A DNA stretch of 64,000 nt from the NCBI RefSeq assembly GCF_016899935.1, contig NZ_JACJJK010000007.1, forward strand, positions 1 to 64,000, read 5' to 3'. Below the pieces are notes generated by a model. The model searched no databases. It saw only the letters and a list, made by a program, of their open reading frames with translations, and had not been told where the DNA came from. This stretch comes from Olsenella uli. GTDB taxonomy: Bacteria > Actinomycetota > Coriobacteriia > Coriobacteriales > Atopobiaceae. The position numbers and the translations under genes are program-made. Of the stretch, positions 24,260 through 30,734 are shown one piece after another (positions within the stretch are counted from its first letter, which is position 1; the number at the start of each line of letters is the position of its first letter).

Positions 24260-24712
24260 CTAATACTCATAAGTCTCGAAGCACTCTTGGTACTTCCAAT
24301 AGGGCAAGAGGTAGAGGGTTATGAACTTGTATTCATCGTCCTTCGTCACCCTGCGGAACGACTCGGTTCTAACCAAGTGCCGCAAATCCTCGGCTTTAAT
24401 AGCTACAAACTTGCTCTCTTGGTTCGGGTCAACGAAGCAGAAGTAGTCAGCCTTGGAAGTCCAAAGCCAACTCTTATGCTTGCCGTAGGCGTTCGTGATA
24501 GAGTCCTCCAAGGCGAGGTTTCCGGTTTCGCTGAACCTGTAATCAGTCTTAACCTCGTATGTAAGCCCGTCTGCGGCTATCAAATCTACGTCTTGGGCTT
24601 GGTACTCGGATTCCTCGGATAAGTCCCTTATATCGGCTCCTATGGCTTCGAAGTAGCCCTTCACGACTTTCTCGCCGACTTTGCCGCGTCTCTTGTCCTG
24701 TATAAAACCCAT
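24260..24712 (-). CDS. PD-(D/E)XK-type nuclease
   Basis: 150 residues. DVDLIAADGLTYEVKTDYRF gives the D...E-x-K catalytic triad of the restriction-endonuclease fold, after GEKVVKGYFEAIGADIRDLSE, the usual first helix with an acidic residue. Small nucleases of this kind near terS may resolve junctions or assist packaging; which one cannot be told. The start at 24712 is preceded by a GGAAAAGG-type site and the leader module at 24753-24857. Confidence 0.75.
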   Translation of the reverse strand: MGFIQDKRRGKVGEKVVKGYFEAIGADIRDLSEESEYQAQDVDLIAADGLTYEVKTDYRFSETGNLALEDSITNAYGKHKSWLWTSKADYFCFVDPNQESKFVAIKAEDLRHLVRTESFRRVTKDDEYKFITLYLLPYWKYQECFETYEY

Positions 24713-24752
24713 TTCAATGTTTCACCTTTTCCTTTCCTTGTTCCTGCTTATG

Positions 24753-24857
24753 AAAAAGGGCAGGGGTGTTAGCCCCTGCCCTCTTCCAAGAGAAACAGCA
24801 GATATGACTGCTTCTCTATTTGAAAAATCCCTGCTGTGTTTTATCGACTATCGCCCG
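24753..24857 (-). promoter_or_regulatory. Leader module B: conserved box plus terminator
   Basis: Minus strand: CGGGC, then ATAAAACACAGC, TTTTTCAAATA, about 30 bases, then GGGCAGGGG/CCCCTGCCC (24758-24781) and TTTTT. It lies between the RHH gene and the nuclease gene. The right half of the box is degenerate (AGGG instead of GCCC). Confidence 0.55.
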
Positions 24858-25249
24858 TTCAGGCAGTGAGCCACGCGGGCGGCGTAGGAGTGCTTTACGC
24901 TCGGGTTCTCACGCTTGCTCTTCTCGAAGTCGTTCTTGAGCTTTAGTTCCCGCTCCCCAAGAGCACGCCAGTAATCGGGTTCCTTTGCCAGCCCCTCGCG
25001 GTATGACTCGTAGAACTTGGCGGCGTCGTTCAACGTCTCAGGCTCGATTTCATCGAGTGCGTTGAAGCCGACTGATTGGAGGAACTTAACGAAGTCGCTT
25101 GCGGCGAAGACGGTTTCCTTGCGGTTGAGTTCCATGGAGATAAGGTTGCGGCACGCTTCGGACACGTTCATCTCGTGGGCTGCGGCGAAGGCGTCAATCT
25201 TCGCCTTCATAGAGTCGGATACGCGGACTTGGATTGTGTTGTTCATCAT
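24848..25249 (-). CDS. Ribbon-helix-helix protein (CopG/Arc-type)
   Basis: 133 residues starting at ATG 25249 or the next codon 25246 (AAAGGAAAG upstream); the longer frame lacks support. The N-terminus TIQVRVSDSMKAKIDAFAAAHEMNVSEACRNLISMEL is a classic RHH DNA-binding domain. The C-terminal ~90 residues are helical and unique (LKLKNDFEKSKREN). RHH proteins in phages act as repressors, Arc-like regulators or plasmid-type antitoxins; this one is a candidate regulator in the absence of a CI-like protein. Confidence 0.75.
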   Translation of the reverse strand: MMNNTIQVRVSDSMKAKIDAFAAAHEMNVSEACRNLISMELNRKETVFAASDFVKFLQSVGFNALDEIEPETLNDAAKFYESYREGLAKEPDYWRALGERELKLKNDFEKSKRENPSVKHSYAARVAHCLNGR

Positions 25250-25301
25250 TGTTTCTTTCCTTTCGTTGTAGTGATTTGTATTACCTCTTTCCCCCAAATA
25301 A

Positions 25302-25423
25302 AAAGGAAGGACGGCGGTGAAACCGTCCCTCCCCAATAGAAAGGAAAGAGTAAATAGCAATGGCACTCGCTATTCACTTATATATGAAAGTTGGGCTATG
25401 GTTTTTAGCCTGTTATGCCCAAC
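25302..25423 (-). promoter_or_regulatory. Leader module C: conserved box plus terminator
   Basis: Minus strand: GTTGGGC-N20-GCCCAAC (perfect 7-bp arms) with CTAAAAACCA inside, then TTTCATATATAAGTGAA, then GGAGGGACGG / CCGTCCTTCC hairpin (25304-25333) and TTTTTATTT. The RHH gene starts about 50 bases later. This is the best copy of the box. Confidence 0.6.
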
Positions 25424-25474
25424 TTTTCTAAAACTTTTTTTCCAAGAGACTCAAGATGTAGAAGTCTCGTGCGG

Positions 25475-25921
25475 CTAAGCCTTCTTCATGAGTTGGCGAG
25501 CCTTCAGAACGAGTTTCTGAGCGTCGGAAACCTTCTTGCGTCCAACCTCCAAAGCCCAGAGGAAGTCTTCGCCCTCTACGGTGATGAACTTGTTGCCGCC
25601 AGTCTTCTTCTTGGCGGCGAATGCGAACACGCCAAGCATGAGAAGGCGGGTAGCCGTCACGCGGGATTGAAGTTCCTCGCCGTCCTCAAGGGTGATGGAG
25701 TTGATTTCGCTCCAAAGTGCGATTCCAGACTCCTCCTCGTTGTTCGTCACCTTGTACTCGATGCCGTTCTCGCGGAGGAACAGGGTTGCCGTCATATCGT
25801 CGCTGAACATGAACTGGACAACCTTGCCGTATTTCTGAAGTTTCTCTTGCTCTGCTTGCTTCTTCGCCGCCTTGCGGGCTTGCTTTTCCTCGCGTGATTC
25901 CTTGCTTCCGAATAATCCCAT
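25475..25921 (-). CDS. Hypothetical phage protein with PH-like core
   Basis: 148 residues. A very basic/charged coiled N-terminus (KESREEKQARKAAKKQAEQEKLQ) is followed by a beta-rich middle (IALWSEINSITLEDGEELQSRVTATRLLMLGVFAFAAKKK) resembling bacterial PH-like domains, and a helical C-terminus. The short hydrophobic stretch LLMLGVFAFAA is not long enough for a convincing membrane anchor. It starts 18 bases after the upstream gene stop. Function unknown. Confidence 0.6.
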   Translation of the reverse strand: MGLFGSKESREEKQARKAAKKQAEQEKLQKYGKVVQFMFSDDMTATLFLRENGIEYKVTNNEEESGIALWSEINSITLEDGEELQSRVTATRLLMLGVFAFAAKKKTGGNKFITVEGEDFLWALEVGRKKVSDAQKLVLKARQLMKKA

Positions 25922-25939
25922 TATTCCTTCCCCTTCCTA

Positions 25940-26548
25940 TCAGTAGATATAGTTCTTAGAGACTCTTGGAGCGTTGCCGAAGGCAACGCCCGTTTTCGGC
26001 TTGTCCGAAAACGCAACTACATTCTCATTTTCATTCTCAATCTCATTCTCACTCTCAATTACATTCTCAGTCTCAATATCATTCTCATTATCATATTCAT
26101 AATCATACTCATACTCATAGGTTGGACAAGTTGGACAAGTTGGACAAAGTTCAGGATAGTCCGCTTCTATAATCCCGATTCGATAGGCAACGGTACTCTT
26201 CGGTATCCCAAGTTCCTCTTCAATCTCTCTCGTTGTCTTGCCCTCGTTCTTTAGTTCGGCTATCTCGTCAAGCCGCAAGTCTTTAATCTTTGCCGCTCTC
26301 TTGGAATCGCAGGTCTTCTTGTAGCGTTGATAGTTCTTGTCGGATGCTTGCTTCAACGGTGTCAGCATCGCGTTCACCATTCCATTGTCTGATTTAGATT
26401 CCCCGCATATAACCGTCTGTATCGCGGCGATAGCAAGCTCGCCCGCTAACGTCGGGTCGCTGTCGTAAACCATCTTCACTTGCTCAAGAACGGAACTGTA
26501 GATAACCGCACTGTCGCGGCAGGCTTCTAAGTTGAAGTCAGTAATCAT
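25940..26548 (-). CDS. HTH protein with acidic low-complexity tail (replication-type, putative)
   Basis: 202 residues. The N-terminal ~90 residues (VIYSSVLEQVKMVYDSD, then LAIAAIQTVICGES) resemble phage DUF6291-like proteins often found with replication genes. Residues ~95-130 form a resolvase-type helix-turn-helix (DEIAELKNEGKTTREIEEELGIPKSTVAYRI). The rest is low complexity: CPT three times, then EYEYDYEYDNEND and an E/N-rich run. It is the only candidate here for a replication or regulatory initiator; that role is inference. Confidence 0.6.
   Translation of the reverse strand: MITDFNLEACRDSAVIYSSVLEQVKMVYDSDPTLAGELAIAAIQTVICGESKSDNGMVNAMLTPLKQASDKNYQRYKKTCDSKRAAKIKDLRLDEIAELKNEGKTTREIEEELGIPKSTVAYRIGIIEADYPELCPTCPTCPTYEYEYDYEYDNENDIETENVIESENEIENENENVVAFSDKPKTGVAFGNAPRVSKNYIY
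26018..26152 (+). repeat. Simple-sequence tract within the HTH gene
   Basis: Runs of CATTCTCA-like units (26018-26120), and GGACAAGTT three times (26124-26152) on the plus strand. They encode the E/N-rich and CPT repeats of the overlapping minus-strand gene. Slippage here would change tail length. Confidence 0.7.
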
Positions 26549-26588
26549 TACTCTTTCCCTCCTATATTCAGTTGTCAGTAGTCGTTTG

Positions 26589-26759
26589 TTAGTCGGCTAG
26601 GCGTTCGCGGATAGCACGGCGGATGAACTCGCCGCTGCTGATTCCCTCTTGCTTGGCGGCGATTCGAAGTTCCTCTCTCAACTCTCTTGGAAGTTCGACT
26701 GAGAGACTGATTAGCTTCTCGTAACGCTTCGCCCAGTATTCCTTCTGCTTGTCGTTCAT
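26589..26759 (-). CDS. Small ribbon-helix-helix protein (56 aa)
   Basis: 56 residues from ATG 26759, chosen because AAAGGAG lies at the right distance; the longer frame runs through a terminator. The C-terminal half ISLSVELPRELREELRIAAKQEGISSGEFIRRAIRERL is a complete CopG-type RHH. A basic helix (KQKEYWAKRYEK) leads in. Probably a DNA-binding regulator or excisionase-like factor; the second RHH protein in the element. Confidence 0.75.
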   Translation of the reverse strand: MNDKQKEYWAKRYEKLISLSVELPRELREELRIAAKQEGISSGEFIRRAIRERLAD

Positions 26760-26800
26760 TGCTGTTTCTCCTTTCGGTATTTGCCCAAAGTTCCTTGCCT

Positions 26801-26911
26801 GAAAAAAGAGGAAGTCCCGTTTGGGACTCCCCCTTTCAGGAAGGAAAAGGCATATTTGGTTGTTCACTATGTATTGAAATTTGGGCGGTGGTTTTTATTA
26901 CTTCTTGCCCA
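26801..26911 (-). promoter_or_regulatory. Leader module D: conserved box plus terminator
   Basis: Minus strand: TGGGC-N20-GCCCA with TAATAAAAACCA inside, then AATTTCAATACATAGTGAA, about 40 bases, then GAGTCCC/GGGACTT hairpin (26812-26829) and a CTTTTTT tract. The 56-residue RHH gene starts about 50 bases later. Confidence 0.6.
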
Positions 26912-26995
26912 GAAATCCAAAACTTTTTTCTGTATCTATTCTACCCAGCGGGGCTTCAAGTCCCAACCGTGAAACGGGTGCCTACGATAAGAGAA

Positions 26996-27014
26996 GGGGG
27001 CGTTGCCGCCCCCT
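26996..27014 (-). terminator. GC-rich hairpin after the integrase-linked gene
   Basis: GGGGGC-GTTGCC-GCCCCC directly after the stop of the 197-residue gene; on the minus strand followed by TTCTCTT. Moderate terminator. Confidence 0.5.
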
Positions 27015-27017
27015 ACG

Positions 27018-27611
27018 TCAGTAAGTCAGATAGTCTTCTTTGGACTCCAAGAGCCTAACGAACTTCCTGAAGTCCTCCGGTATGTCCTCGCCGCACTCGT
27101 TCAACCTGTCAACGTAGTCCATGAGGTGAAAGTAAAGGTTCTCGAAGCCCTCGGACGTTGTGAGGTATTCCAACTCTTTCTCTATCGTCTCTTGGGGCAA
27201 GTCCCCCTTCTTCTCCTTGATGAACCTGAGCCGTTCGGGTAGCCCGTAGTTGAGGACTAACGAGAACATGGACTTGCCAATCTCGCTGTCGAGGTACGCG
27301 GGATAGTCCCCCTCTGTCGGCAGGAAGTAGCGAACCATAGCGGCTTGAACGTCCATAGTCGGGTTGTCCAGATAGTCCCTAACGTCCGCAACCTGTTGCT
27401 CGTCTACCTCTTGGCGTATGTCCGCGTCCTCCTTGAAGTATTCGTCGCTGTCCACTCTCTTCTTCCACGGCTTCACCAAGAGGTAGCAAAGCATCTCCCC
27501 GCTGAGAACGTAATTCATCTTGAACTTGCCGCCGTCGAACAAGGTGTCGTGGAGCGAGTTGTAGGAGTCGATAATCCATTGCGTGAAATCGTCTCGGCTC
27601 TCGCTAATCAT
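27018..27611 (-). CDS. Hypothetical protein coupled to the integrase
   Basis: 197 residues, acidic and soluble, with no recognisable motif. The start overlaps the integrase stop by 8 bases, so it is translated with the integrase; an accessory role in recombination control or immunity is possible. Segments such as LWKKR/DSDEYFKEDADIRQEVDEQQVADVRDYL are helical. Nothing in it resembles excisionase. Confidence 0.6.
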   Translation of the reverse strand: MISESRDDFTQWIIDSYNSLHDTLFDGGKFKMNYVLSGEMLCYLLVKPWKKRVDSDEYFKEDADIRQEVDEQQVADVRDYLDNPTMDVQAAMVRYFLPTEGDYPAYLDSEIGKSMFSLVLNYGLPERLRFIKEKKGDLPQETIEKELEYLTTSEGFENLYFHLMDYVDRLNECGEDIPEDFRKFVRLLESKEDYLTY

Positions 27612-28830
27612 CCCGTTCCACCCTCTCTTCGAACGCCTTGGCTATGAGTTCCATGCTCTGATACTTCAAGTCATCGTCGCCGACGCCCGCGTAGGTGTCC
27701 ATAACCATAGTGACGGTATCGCCGAGAATGGCGGCGAGAGTCTTTATATCTACTACCTTCTCTTGGACTGCCACGGTTGCGAACGTGTGGCGTAAGCCGT
27801 GCATAGTCAGATAGGTACCGTCGCTCGCCTTGACGTTGTTGCGTCGGCAGAACCTACCGAAGTTCTGAGTAACCCACTGCGGCTTGCGGAACTCTTCTTT
27901 GTCCCCGACTACGTACCAGTTCGGTTCTGGTTCGTCTACGCCCTCCATCCAACAGACTCTTCTCTTCCATTCAACCAACTTCTCCTTGAGACGCGGGGCT
28001 ATCGGGATGATGCGTTCGGAGTTCTTCGTCTTTGGACTCTTGGCGTAAGGCTCGTTGCCGTTGCGGGCTATGGCGTTGCGTATCGCCATCTTGTCTTGAG
28101 AGAGGTAAACGTCCCTCCAACGAAGCCCGCAAATCTCTTGCCCTCTCATACCCGTGTACAAGGCGAGGAAATAGCACATCGCGTGTACGTCCCCACGCTC
28201 CTTCTTCCATCTCCTCTCAAGGGCTTCCGTGAGCCTACGGAGTGATTCGTCCGTGGCGTAAGCCTTTTCACGCTTGCCCGCCTTGGGGGACTTGAGGAAG
28301 CGGAAGGGGGTGTCCTCAATCTTCTCTCTCTCCAAGTCGAAGTTATAGACTCGCCGCAAGAGAGAGTACGGGATTCCAAGAGTGCCAGTAGAGATTCCCT
28401 TGTCCTCAAGCATACGGGTTTCCCACTCTTCTATGTCGCTCTTGGAGAGTCTGGTATAGGACTTGTCGGCTATCGGGTCGGGGAAGATATAGAGGTTGGC
28501 AACCTGCCACTTGGCAGTTAGGGTTGACTGTTCGTAAGTACCCTTCGATACCTCGTGCTGTAGGTAGTTGAGGTATTCCCGCAACCTCTCGCCGACAGTC
28601 TTGCGGTTGGTGTCCTTGACTGTCTCAATCGGGTTTGTGGTGCGTGCCTTGCGGTTCAGCTCGTGCTTCCACTCCTCGAAGAGTGCTTGGGACTCACGCT
28701 TCTTGGCGGTGAAGAGCTTGCTCTTCTGGTGTCTCTTGCCGTCCTCGTCGTACCAGTAGAGGTTTCCTTGCCACTTGCCCTTGTTGTCTCGCCAGACAAG
28801 CCCTGTGCCCTTGTAGAAGTCCTCAGCCAT
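27604..28830 (-). CDS. int: Tyrosine-type site-specific integrase
   Basis: 408 residues from ATG 28830 (GAAAGGGG upstream), shorter than the open frame. The N-terminal arm-binding domain contains WRDNKGKWQGNLYWYDEDGKR. The SAM-like core-binding domain comes next. The catalytic domain has the first Arg in ALYTGMRGQEICGLRW, the H-x-L-R-H box MHGLRHTFATV, and the nucleophile Tyr in VMDTYAGV. It lies about 155 bases from the attachment core inside guaA. It should drive integration at the guaA 3' end. A near copy of the core lies in its upstream region. Confidence 0.94.
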   Translation of the reverse strand: MAEDFYKGTGLVWRDNKGKWQGNLYWYDEDGKRHQKSKLFTAKKRESQALFEEWKHELNRKARTTNPIETVKDTNRKTVGERLREYLNYLQHEVSKGTYEQSTLTAKWQVANLYIFPDPIADKSYTRLSKSDIEEWETRMLEDKGISTGTLGIPYSLLRRVYNFDLEREKIEDTPFRFLKSPKAGKREKAYATDESLRRLTEALERRWKKERGDVHAMCYFLALYTGMRGQEICGLRWRDVYLSQDKMAIRNAIARNGNEPYAKSPKTKNSERIIPIAPRLKEKLVEWKRRVCWMEGVDEPEPNWYVVGDKEEFRKPQWVTQNFGRFCRRNNVKASDGTYLTMHGLRHTFATVAVQEKVVDIKTLAAILGDTVTMVMDTYAGVGDDDLKYQSMELIAKAFEERVERDD

Positions 28831-28855
28831 AGGAAAAGCCCCTTTCAATGGCTCG

Positions 28856-28933
28856 TGATGTACTCCCACCCGATGTTCGGGATTGTACATCATCTGTCCA
28901 TCAAAAGGGGCTTGATATTTGCCGTTGATGTAC
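28856..28933 (-). promoter_or_regulatory. Integrase upstream region with three TGATGTAC copies
   Basis: TGATGTAC occurs at 28856-28863 and 28926-28933, and inverted at 28885-28892. The same 8-mer is found twice at the opposite end of the element. A 13/14 match to the att core sits at 28861-28874. Likely a control or recombination-protein binding region. Confidence 0.5.
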
Positions 28934-28949
28934 CTACACTGTTGCTAAG

Positions 28950-28959
28950 CCGCAGGTAG
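28950..28959 (-). promoter_or_regulatory. Putative integrase arm site, right
   Basis: CCGCAGGTAG, exact inverse of the left-end site at 5854-5863, 25 bases inside the right core. Confidence 0.5.
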
Positions 28960-28983
28960 AAGGTGGTGGAGTTCTGGTAACGT

Positions 28984-30573
28984 TTACTCCCACTCGATCG
29001 TCGCGGGCGGCTTGGGCGTCACGTCGTACACCACGCGGTTCACGCCAGGAACCTCCGCCACGATCCTGCTGGAGATCTTGCCCAGCACGTCGTACGGCAG
29101 CTTCGCCCAGTCCGCCGTCATCGCGTCGGAGCTCTCCACGGCGCGCACGATCACCGGGCGCGCGTAGGTGCGCTCGTCGCCCATGACGCCCACGGAGCGG
29201 ATGTCCGGCAGCACGGCAAAGTACTGCCAGCAGCTGTGCTCGGAGTTGCGCTCGCCCGTCTCCTCGAAGAGGCGCTCGTTGTAGGCGTCCAGCTCCTCGC
29301 GCACGATCGCGTCGGCGTTCTTCAGAATCTCCAGCTTCTCCGGCGTCACCTCGCCGATGATGCGGATCGCCAGGCCCGGGCCCGGGAACGGCTGACGGTA
29401 GACCATGCGGTCCGGCAGCCCCAGCGCCACGCCCAGCTCGCGCACCTCGTCCTTGAAGAAGTGGTCGAGCGGCTCGATCAGGTCAAAGTGCACGCCCTCG
29501 GGGAAGGGGATCAGGTTGTGGTGGCTCTTGATCGTGGACGCCTTGCCTCCCGTCTTGCGCGCGCCGGACTCGATGATGTCCGGGTAGATGGTGCCCTGAG
29601 CGAGCATCTCCACGTCGCCGATTTTCTGGGCCTCGTCGAAGAAGACCTTCCAGAACTCCGTGCCAATGCGACGGCGCTTCTCCTCCGGCTCGGTCACGCC
29701 GGCGAGCAGGCGCGCGTAGCGCTCCTCGGCGTGCACGTGCACGAGCGGCACCTGGAACTGGTCGCGGAAGACCTCCTCGACCATCTCCGGCTCGCCCTTG
29801 CGCAGCATCCCGTGGTTCACGAAGACGCAGGTCAGCTGGTCGCCGATCGCGCGGTGCACGAGCGCGGCCACCACGGAGGAGTCCACGCCGCCGGAGAGGC
29901 CCAGGATGACCTTGCGCCCTCCCACCTGCGCGCGGATCTCCGCGACCTTCTCGTCAATGATGTTGTCCATCGTCCAGCTGGCCGTGAGGCCGCAGATGCC
30001 AAAGAGGAAGTTCTCCAGGAGCTTGCGCCCGTGCTCGGTGTGGCGCACCTCCGGGTGGAACTGCGTCGAGAAGAACCGGCGCGCCGGGTCTTCCATCGAG
30101 GCCACGGGGCAGACGTCGGTCGACGACGTGACGACGAAGCCCTCGGGCACGCGGCTCACGGCGTCGCGGTGGCTCATCCACACGGTCTGCTCGTCGGGCG
30201 TCCCCGCGAACAGCGCGGACTCGCCGCTACGCGTGATCGCGGCGGGCCCGTACTCGCCCACCTCGGAGTGCGCCACCTCGCCGCCCAGCGTCACGGCCAT
30301 GATCTGGTGACCGTAGCAGAAGCCGAGCACCGGCACGCCAAGCGAGAAGATCGCCGGGTCCACGCTCGGCGCGTCCTCGGCGTACACGCTCGCCGGGCCG
30401 CCGGAGAGGATGAGCGCCGCAGGCCCCATGGCCGCGAGCTCGTCGGCCGGGATGTCGCACGGCACGATCTCGGAGTACACGTGCAGGTCTCGCACGCGGC
30501 GCGCGATGAGCTGCCCGTACTGGGCGCCAAAGTCGAGAACCGCGACAAACTGCCTCGGGCTAGCTTCGCTCAT
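28984..30573 (-). CDS. guaA: GMP synthase (glutamine-hydrolysing)
   Basis: 529 residues from ATG 30573 (GAGGAAAGAGG upstream). The class I glutamine amidotransferase comes first (VLGFCYGHQIM with the nucleophile Cys, later STQFHPEVRHT). Then the ATP-pyrophosphatase domain (LGLSGGVDSSVVAAL), and the C-terminal dimerisation domain ending KPPATIEWE. It converts XMP to GMP. The gene is intact although the prophage sits in its last codons: the element supplies bases that keep E-W-E and a stop. It is divergent from the LCP gene, with 161 bases between. Confidence 0.97.
   Translation of the reverse strand: MSEASPRQFVAVLDFGAQYGQLIARRVRDLHVYSEIVPCDIPADELAAMGPAALILSGGPASVYAEDAPSVDPAIFSLGVPVLGFCYGHQIMAVTLGGEVAHSEVGEYGPAAITRSGESALFAGTPDEQTVWMSHRDAVSRVPEGFVVTSSTDVCPVASMEDPARRFFSTQFHPEVRHTEHGRKLLENFLFGICGLTASWTMDNIIDEKVAEIRAQVGGRKVILGLSGGVDSSVVAALVHRAIGDQLTCVFVNHGMLRKGEPEMVEEVFRDQFQVPLVHVHAEERYARLLAGVTEPEEKRRRIGTEFWKVFFDEAQKIGDVEMLAQGTIYPDIIESGARKTGGKASTIKSHHNLIPFPEGVHFDLIEPLDHFFKDEVRELGVALGLPDRMVYRQPFPGPGLAIRIIGEVTPEKLEILKNADAIVREELDAYNERLFEETGERNSEHSCWQYFAVLPDIRSVGVMGDERTYARPVIVRAVESSDAMTADWAKLPYDVLGKISSRIVAEVPGVNRVVYDVTPKPPATIEWE
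28985..28998. repeat. Attachment repeat in the guaA 3' end
   Basis: TACTCCCACTCGAT; on the minus strand it encodes the last residues I-E-W-E of GuaA and the first two bases of the stop. Identical to 5824-5837. Confidence 0.9.
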
Positions 30574-30734
30574 GAATCCTCTTTCCTCTCGCGTCGTCAG
30601 ATAGTGACAGTTTATAGAGAATACCGCGTTTTTTGTGCCCCTACACGCGTCCCACATCTCGCTTGCCTATCATTTGTGCGTCTGAGCCGAAGCCGGCGGA
30701 GCAACCGCACCTCAAGACCGCAAGGAGGGCCCGC

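Larger units (their letters stand above)
5824..28998. mobile_element. Integrated siphovirus-type prophage in the guaA 3' end
   Basis: The element is bounded by a 14-bp direct repeat and has an integrase next to the right end. It has lower GC than both flanks and carries a coherent set of terminase, portal, capsid, connector and tail genes, nearly all on the minus strand. At about 23.2 kb it is short for a siphovirus. No endolysin, recognisable replication proteins, excisionase or CI-type repressor were found. It could be a compact temperate phage, a helper-dependent satellite, or a phage-derived particle system. The over-represented word CCAAGAG starts and stops with its boundaries. Confidence 0.93.

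Noticed and set aside
26018-26152. Regular repeats that might suggest a CRISPR array
   Set aside because: Units are too short, without unique spacers, and lie inside a coding gene. No cas gene is present.
25966-26172. Plus-strand open frame rich in His and Ser
   Set aside because: It is only the reverse reading of the E/N-rich low-complexity tail of the HTH gene.
26951-26985. GGGCTTCAAGTCCC segment resembling a tRNA T-arm
   Set aside because: No acceptor, D or anticodon stems can be built around it; not a tRNA. I see no tRNA or rRNA gene in the window.
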